A stretch of 64,000 bases of DNA from Phoronis australis (lineage: Eukaryota > Phoronida > Phoronidae): assembly GCA_002633005.1 (NCBI GenBank), contig NMRA01000013.1, positions 672,995 through 736,994 on the forward strand. The letters are read 5' to 3'. A program made the translations under genes and the position numbers. The notes beneath the pieces are model-generated. The model ran no database searches, was not told the DNA's origin, and was given only the letters and a program-made list of their open reading frames with translations. Shown here one piece after another: positions 57,335 to 64,000 of this stretch (within the stretch, counting starts at the first letter, position 1; each line of letters starts with the position of its first letter).

Positions 57335-59694
57335 CTCAGTAATAACAAAGAAATGACAGCAACAAAATTGTCGTTCATTCACAAGACCCCAACGGATCTC
57401 TTGAACGCCGGGCGCACCATTTCCTGTAAATATATCACTGACTGAAATTAAGCTGATTTGACGATTACGAGTTCAGCCACTTCGCTGGAAAAGTTTGTCA
57501 TTAGTTCTTCAGAAAAATGACCACGTGGTGACTTACTACATAGGATTGGCGTTAGCGTAGAAATTGCGCCAAAGCTAGACGATGTCACACTACGGATAAA
57601 AGCTTTAAATTTTGTATCTCGACTCACACACTGAGAATCGATTAGCGAAATATTTATGCTCACAGCAGGCAAATGGTGACTTTAAGTGATGGGTTGGAAA
57701 TTACCGACTGGTTCAGTTTGCGGCATATCGAAGTCCAATGAACGCAATAGCAGTGCAGGTGCATGTACGCCAGATTTTCTGCTCTTGGCCATAGCTTGTT
57801 TTGTCGCAACATAAATGCTTATGTTCGACATGTTCCGTTAAAAGTACAAGTGCGTCCCGTTCTCTGTTTCCAAAATGATAGGGTGTATAGCCAAAGATAT
57901 GTATTTATTACAACTGGAAAAACAGTATAGGATGATAAAAACATATAGAATCAACCAAATATGTAATTTCTAAACAGACAATTATGGGCAGGTAAAGGGA
58001 GGGTATGGCCTTGTTGGCCATATTGTTAGTTCTTGTACGGTTTTGATAGCAGGACATACTGTATTCTGCAAAATTCACGGGCCATCTGCGGTCAAGTAGT
58101 TGTTGATTTTCGCTATCAGAGTCAAAATACATTTTAAAGAAGTTGCAGGAATTGTGGTTGTAGATTCTCACTTAAATTTGTATCTTTTGTTTTAATCATT
58201 AAAAACTGTTAGCAACTAGATCTTTTGAACGACTCCGTTAATAATCAAAGTCTTTCATGAGACATGAATAAGAAGATCTGGGTAGAGTACTTTTTTGTCC
58301 CGGAGTTAAGAAAACGCCTTGTCTCATAAGCTTCGTTATAGAAATGTAGGGTTGAGTCTAGGAATCATGACGAAAAATTCAACATTCTGCCTTCGGAGTT
58401 GCAGCCCCAACATAGCAGTAATACTTCGCTGGCATTGCAAGATCGAATACACTTAATGCAGTCAAGAAAAACTTGAAAAAGCAAGCCACCAGCAAATAAC
58501 AAAAGAAACTCCAATGGCACGAAAATGAGGCTAGAGAATCCCAGGCCGTCCTACTGGTTTACAGTAAAATTCCGTAACACTGAAAAGCAAATATGGCATA
58601 TCCCCGTAATTTTGAAAGAGGTTAGAATATTTTATCATCAAATCCCGGCCGAAAAGAGATGTATAAAATAAAAAACGCTTTTATCACAAACGAATTTAGC
58701 GGAACGAGTGGGTCTGATAAGCTGTTATAAAAGTTACTTGATGTGTTTTGAAATAACCCCAAGCTTTCCCGTCGTAAACATTCTATTCTTGAGCTGTGAA
58801 GTCTCCTAACGGACCTGAGATGACACACATCATGCAGTTATTGCCGGAGTCACTTTATTATGGATACAAAGCAATGTGCGTAGGTGAAAGCTTGTGCCTA
58901 TGTTATTTCGCTAATTTCTCGGAAGATTTAAAGGACATAGACGAATGGTGCGTTTAATTTGGCCTCAAATGGAAGTTACATGCGAGTTAAGTGATTCCGG
59001 ACACGAGTAGTTACACAACAAGTGGGCTTATTTCCGGCTTGAATGGCAGTAATTTGTTATCGTCGTTAGAACACCACCGAAGGTCAAGGGTTAAGACGAA
59101 ATTATTGTAAACGATCTCTCTTAGCGCAGCTTCAAAATTTTCCTCCTGAGTGAATGTTGATCTGTGCTGACTCCATTCAACCACATAGGAAGTCATGTGA
59201 CATACAAAATATAGAGAATAGTTGGTCGTAAGTCTGAAACAACGCCAAGGACCAAGGGTCAATGATGTGGTGCGGGACCCTTAATTTTGAGACCAGCAAA
59301 CGTGAGCACAACCCTTCCCCTCAATGTTCGACCCAAGTTTCACCCCCACCAACACGTTTCGCTCGGAGAGCGACACCAGTTTTGAACTGCTCTATCCCCA
59401 GTCGTCATCCGTTTTGACTTTCACTTGCATCCCTCGTCGACATCACTAGTGCCTCCGCACCCTCCCCGACAACAATTTTACCTTCTCTTCCATTAGCAGG
59501 CCCGAAGGAAGGTAAACATTATGAGGGAGGGACACTAACTCATTCGACATTTCAAACTTTCGCCCTCGTCATGCCAGCCCATTCTTTTTTAATGCTACCA
59601 TTTCACCACCCCCCTTGCTGTGGCCAATTTCGCACCCCATCGACAAAGACATGCGGATTCTCACGGCTGCTGCTGGGGGAAACCCCGTAGAGAC
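57335..59694. other. Upstream of stabilin; promoter not located
   Basis: Contains the presumed promoter of the stabilin gene. No TATA box, CpG-rich core or other motif I could defend. Confidence 0.4.
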
Positions 59695-60144
59695 AGCCAT
59701 TAGAAACTTGGGTGCCCATACTTCGACAAAATTTCGCGATGACTGAAGGGTCACTTTTTTGACATAACATTACCGCGGAATAAGTTGTGGGAACATCACA
59801 TTCTAAGGTCATGGCTTGGGAAAGTCGATTTCTTACATTGAAGAGGTACAGTTTGTTTTAACAGTTTGAAAAGTGCACGGTTCGGGGTTACTGATACACT
59901 GCCCAAGGAGCTACTTCAAAATCTCATGTTAAAAATGGGCACTTGAGTACCGTGGCTGACCCCCGCGTGTGGGCACACGATATCTCATCATCCAATTTCT
60001 TAGAGAGTTATTTTAAATTGTCTGTACACTTCAATTGCTGTTTAAGGGAGAACGTAAAGAGATTTCTCTGAATTTCAGGCTGTATCAAAATTCACCGAGG
60101 CATCACCAACTCCTTACAAGATCAGTTTGTCATAGAAAAATCGC
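59695..60144. repeat. 450-bp direct duplication, copy 1
   Basis: Pairs with 60623-61075. The copies start at AGCCATTAGAAACTTGG and end at GTCATAGAAAAATCGC, with few differences. Confidence 0.95.
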
Positions 60145-60622
60145 TCGCTGGTTCCCTGCGTGCCGCTAGATGGGGTGGTAGCCGCGCCAGCACGCAGGTA
60201 TCACTTAAATTTCCTCTGTAAATTTTTTACACCGGCGTTTCTAATTGGCTAGTCGAATTCTCAACAGGCAGCGCTTTGCGCAAACAAACTGGCATGACTG
60301 ATGGACTGAAGTGTAAATGTGGTCTGTTGTACAAACAAATCGGTGCTTAAAATTATGTTCAGGAAATGTGAAGCCTAGAAATTGTAATATTGAGCCTTTT
60401 CGGAATACATCTTTCTACTGTCGATGACTTTTGTTTACGATAGTGTCCTTATACAGTATGAATAACACACCGGTTAAATCGGTCACATAATATGTGTTTA
60501 TTGTGCATGTATGTGCTTCAAGCACGCGGCTATTAAACATCACTTCAGAAACGACAAGGCTAAAAATCGTTCACATTCCGCCATTTTTTCACGGTGTTGT
60601 AAAGCTAACCAATGACTGCCAA

Positions 60623-61075
60623 NAGCCATTAGAAACTTGGGTGCCCATACTTCGACAAAATTTCGCGATGGCTGAAGGGTCACTTTTTGGACATAACATT
60701 ACCGCGGAATAAGTTGTGGGAACATCACATCTTAAGGTCATGGCTTGGGAAAGTCGATTTTAGTCTTGCATTGAAGAGGTACAGTTTGTTTTAACAGTTT
60801 GAAAAGTGCACGGTTCGGGGTTACTGATACACTGCCCAAGGAGCTACTTCAAAATCTCATGTTAAAAATGGGTACTTGAGTATCTGGTTGCTGACCCCCG
60901 CGTGTGGGCACACGATATCTCATCATCCAATTTCTTAGAGAGTTATTTTAAATTGTCTGTACACTTTGCTGTTTAAGAGAGAACGTAAAGAGATTTCTCT
61001 GAATTTCAGGCTGTATCAAAATTCACCGAAGCATCACCAACTCCTTACAAGATCAGTTTGTCATAGAAAAATCGC
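60623..61075. repeat. 450-bp direct duplication, copy 2
   Basis: Second copy of 59695-60144. A single N at 60622 sits exactly at its left border. Confidence 0.95.
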
Positions 61076-62717
61076 AGCCTGTCTCGGTTTATGAATTAGA
61101 TTTGCACAGTGCTCAGAAATCTTTGTTTATATGTGATTGCCAATACATCCGCTTTAGTTCCTTTGAATTGTGCACCACGCATGCTTGTCGTCAAAATCAT
61201 AGACCTACCGCTGACAGACCGACTGACAGACACAACAAGTTTCGTGCGAACAGTTCCCTCTTCATTAAAAACGCTTTCCTCACGACGATCTTCAAAAGAA
61301 ATAGTATTGTTGGAACTATTTGGGCGAAATTACCGATCCTTTTACGTTATAAAACGATCGCGAGAATATTGTTATGTGTAATTCACAAAACAGATACAAT
61401 TTATTTCAATTCCGGAAAATGTTAACTTTTTTGGAGCAGTCTCACATTTTTGTTTGGACAAGTCTTGATTCTGCTGCGCTACGCATGAACACATTCCGTC
61501 GTGGCTTTCATGACAAAATTGAAATGTTTTCTACTTTCCTCGTATTTACGTTGACTGTGCCGGATAAGGAACAAACTAAGTGGCAATTGCCCCGGCCACA
61601 CCTACACGGGAGTACCCCTTCTGAGAGAAGGGAGACTATTTGAAAAGGAAATGCTGTAACATGGAAGGCTACGTCATACAAAATAACTGGAATAGAGTGA
61701 CTGTTCATTTCATTATCATGTCACCATCCTGAACATAAAAGATTGCTCGATTTCACAAAAACAGGTAAGTAAAAGCACCTGAATCTATTACTGAGGCACC
61801 CTCCGTGAGTGGTCCCATAATAAAACAAAAAAGCAAAATGGCATCAATGGATGCCATTAGCGGGCTTCCTCCAAGAGCTGGGATTCCTTCAAATGATACA
61901 CTATTGAAAAAAATAGCAGAAAAAGAGAGCTACAGATGACTCCATTATCCTCAATGACAGAGAGGAGTCTTGGAGAAATGATACCGCCGGCTTCACTGCA
62001 TTCTGTGTATAACTAGACGAGTTTTCCCGAATATTTTCGAAGTGAGCGCAGATGAAGCATACATGAGTAGTTTAAAAAAGTAGAAGGCCCCCAACAAACC
62101 ATACTTTTCTGTTTCTTACATTTCTCAAATGCGCCTACTCCACACTCCCTACGCCTATGCAGGTGGTTACATACGAACCTATTGACGTTGATTTGTCATG
62201 AAAACAGCAGAAATTGTTGTCTTATGTGAGTTTTAATTGCTTTAAATGCGCGTTGAATGCTTGAATTTGTGTCCCATGACCGATCACCCGGGACAGCCCC
62301 TTAATCACAATCGACTTTTCATGGACAAGCGAAACTAATGATACAAAGGTACGTTTTGTAGCGAATGTTGTACTCTCGAATTTGTCGAGATCACGCAAGA
62401 ACATAAATCATGCGAGCGCAAGACATTAGTGGTGTTGCATTACGGAAAGCGCCCCCTACCGGGTAATCATTTTATAAGTCAAAAGCTATTATATAGCTAA
62501 GTGACCAACTGGTAACCCCATCTAACGTTCAATCTCGGACTCAACATATTTTTTCCAACCCTGCTTCTTTTGATGCAAAGATAGTTTGAACCGTAAAACA
62601 CGCAAATAATAACCACAGTTGTCTACTACCATGAAACCAGTTTCATGTGTTCCTGTCTGTATGGGTACATTGCTCAACGAATTGAAAGGCAACCAAAAAT
62701 CCTGGAGAGTCAAAGGA
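61076..62717. other. No gene recognised
   Basis: Open frames of 60-107 codons without domains. Confidence 0.45.
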
Positions 62718-62853
62718 TTCAAAATCAGCACATAGTAAAGAAAGACATTGCATTAATCGACGTTTCAGTTTATTGTTTGAGAATGGTTTAATGACAATAA
62801 ACCGAAACGTCGATTAATGCAATATCTTTGTTTGCATATGCGCTGATTTTGAA
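62718..62853. repeat. Near-perfect hairpin, about 58-bp arms, 17-nt loop
   Basis: Left arm 62718-62776, loop 62777-62793, right arm 62794-62853. The inner 34 or so bp (around GCATTAATCGACGTTTC) pair with one mismatch, the outer part with a few. A small fold-back element or a transcribed hairpin. Confidence 0.92.
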
Positions 62854-62898
62854 GTTCGTACTCATATTTTGACCAAAAACAAATGTGATCAAAGAGTT

Positions 62899-63128
62899 AG
62901 GGTTCCGTTTCATGAAAGTGAATTCATGGCAGAAACTTGGTCCTCCTCTGCACATTCGCTGATTAAAGATTTAGTTAAGTAGTTATGAGCGCATCACAGT
63001 CTTAAAATAATTTATAGAAATTGTCTCAGTAATTACCAGTTATATGTATATTCTCAGAGACTTTGGACTTTTGCTGAAATTAGATTTCTGTCTTCAGTTA
63101 ACTCACTTTTCATGAAACAAACCCCCGG
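62899..63128. mobile_element. Possible small MITE
   Basis: GGTTCCGTTTCATGAAAGTG at the left and the reverse complement GGGTTTGTTTCATGAAAAGT at the right form about 25-bp imperfect inverted ends. Non-coding. Confidence 0.5.
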
Positions 63129-63170
63129 TCCCCTCTAAAATCAATGTGAGTCTTAAGTCACTAGTCTCAC

Positions 63171-63285
63171 CTTCTTCTGCAACACCTTCATAGTAGACTA
63201 TCAAAGAATGCACCAGGGTATGTTTTCCTCCAGGTTTAGTTTTTATCTCGACATCGAAGATGAAACGTGCTAGTTTCGAAATGAT
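63171..63285 (-). CDS. Possible exon of an unidentified minus-strand gene
   Basis: A 115-bp open stretch between a plausible AG acceptor (CAATATAG) and a GTGAGA donor. It encodes LARFIFDVEIKTKPGGKHTL and VHSLIVYYEGVAEE; the alternating hydrophobic pattern looks like beta strands of an extracellular domain. I do not recognise the family. It lies 5.8 kb upstream of the stabilin start on the same strand, so it would be an internal or 3' exon of a separate gene that continues to the right. Confidence 0.35.
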
Positions 63286-64000
63286 CTATATTGGTTTGTG
63301 CATTTAGAAACATGAAAAGGTAGAAAAAATATTGCCTCACCACGTTTTCAAATTAAAAATGCCGAACATGAAAGGTAACGACAATTCACTTCGTAGTTTG
63401 TGCTATAGGATTGCTAACGTTGCCAAAATCTTACTGTCAGGCCGTGGACCGTAATTCCAGTCTTTTCATTCTGTGATAATGTCAGAGTGGCAACTTCATT
63501 TTTGTGTGGCAATTTGAGTTGCAAATTTTTTTACAAAAAGCGGATTTTCATGTTCTCTTACGGCCAAAAAACGAAGTTAGTTTAGTCGTCTTTACTCCGA
63601 CTCATTTTGAGACTTGCACTCTTTGACTAAAAATGTGGAAAACATCCTCCCGTAACAATTTTAGCTAAGGTTTCATGTTTTTTGATAAGCTGCATACAAA
63701 GTCGGGTAAACAAGGGAAAGCAAGGTTTGAACCTCATGTTTTGCCAGATGATGAGTAAAAAATAACAACAAAAAGGATTCCACGTCAATTCGTCTCATCA
63801 CAGGTGGATTTTCTTTTTGAAAAAGTGAGCAACTAAAAAGAATACCGCACCACTAACTAAATATACTCGATGTTCCTTTGTCTTTACCCTGACAATCATT
63901 CAACTGATGTGTGTCAAATATTCAATGATAGTTATTCGAGAAAACAAATTTCACAGTGGCGGCCTTCGAAGTCTCATGTGGACTTCGTTTAAATCCATGC
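63286..64000. other. No feature recognised
   Basis: AT-rich; if 63171-63285 is an exon this would be its upstream intron. Confidence 0.4.

Overview
This is intron-rich, transposon-rich animal DNA. It holds most of the 5' half of one protein-coding gene on the minus strand, a stabilin-type scavenger receptor (tandem EGF-like repeats followed by FAS1/fasciclin domains). It also holds a U2 spliceosomal snRNA on the plus strand inside one of that gene's introns. The EGF/FAS1 order is typical of deuterostome stabilins. Together with frequent TAGGCCTA palindromes and many invertebrate-type repeats, this suggests an invertebrate deuterostome (echinoderm, hemichordate or cephalochordate). I cannot resolve it further. 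Nothing looks bacterial: there are no operons and no CRISPR arrays.

The stabilin gene runs from the start codon at 57334 down to at least 15702 and continues past the left end. I assembled 13 exons by splice sites and phase: 57019-57334, 48878-49033, 43963-44058, 39219-39341, 36491-36687, 36094-36227, 35397-35457, 28759-28929, 27968-28120, 26677-26814, 23709-23945, 21773-21853 and 15702-15857. With one copy of each duplicated exon they join into an open frame of 2019 nt (673 codons): signal peptide, Cys-rich EGF modules, FAS1-1, FAS1-2, and the start of the next Cys-rich module. Two parts are present twice. Exons 5-7 recur at 32323-32519, 31899-32032 and 31198-31258, beyond an 866-base N gap. 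Exon 12 recurs at 17881-17961. Exon phases forbid using both 5-7 cassettes in one mRNA, so at least the first duplication is probably two haplotypes laid end to end, or an untested alternative cassette.

Left third (1-15700): probably the next stabilin intron, filled with repeats. There is a GC-rich minisatellite (716-850) and a tandem array of about 1.1-kb units (about 1950-7240) carrying paired ETS-like and YY1-like motifs. One unit was split by a piggyBac-type element (3318-4741) with a clean TTAA duplication. A dead tyrosine recombinase fragment (7493-7786), a TIR repeat carrying many CTCF-like words (8011-9335; again at 18812-20395), THAP zinc-finger relics and a 5'-truncated LINE (13512-15190) follow.

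Middle (15700-45500): stabilin exons among duplications and insertions. These include three copies of a CAGGG...CCCTG element with 6-bp target duplications, one of which is absent from the sister copy of the duplication. Right third (45500-64000): U2 snRNA (46784-46972), stabilin exons 1 and 2, a second LINE relic, a fold-back MITE (55449-55857), a 450-bp direct duplication with an N at its junction, a 58-bp-arm hairpin (62718-62853), and one possible exon of another minus-strand gene (63171-63285).
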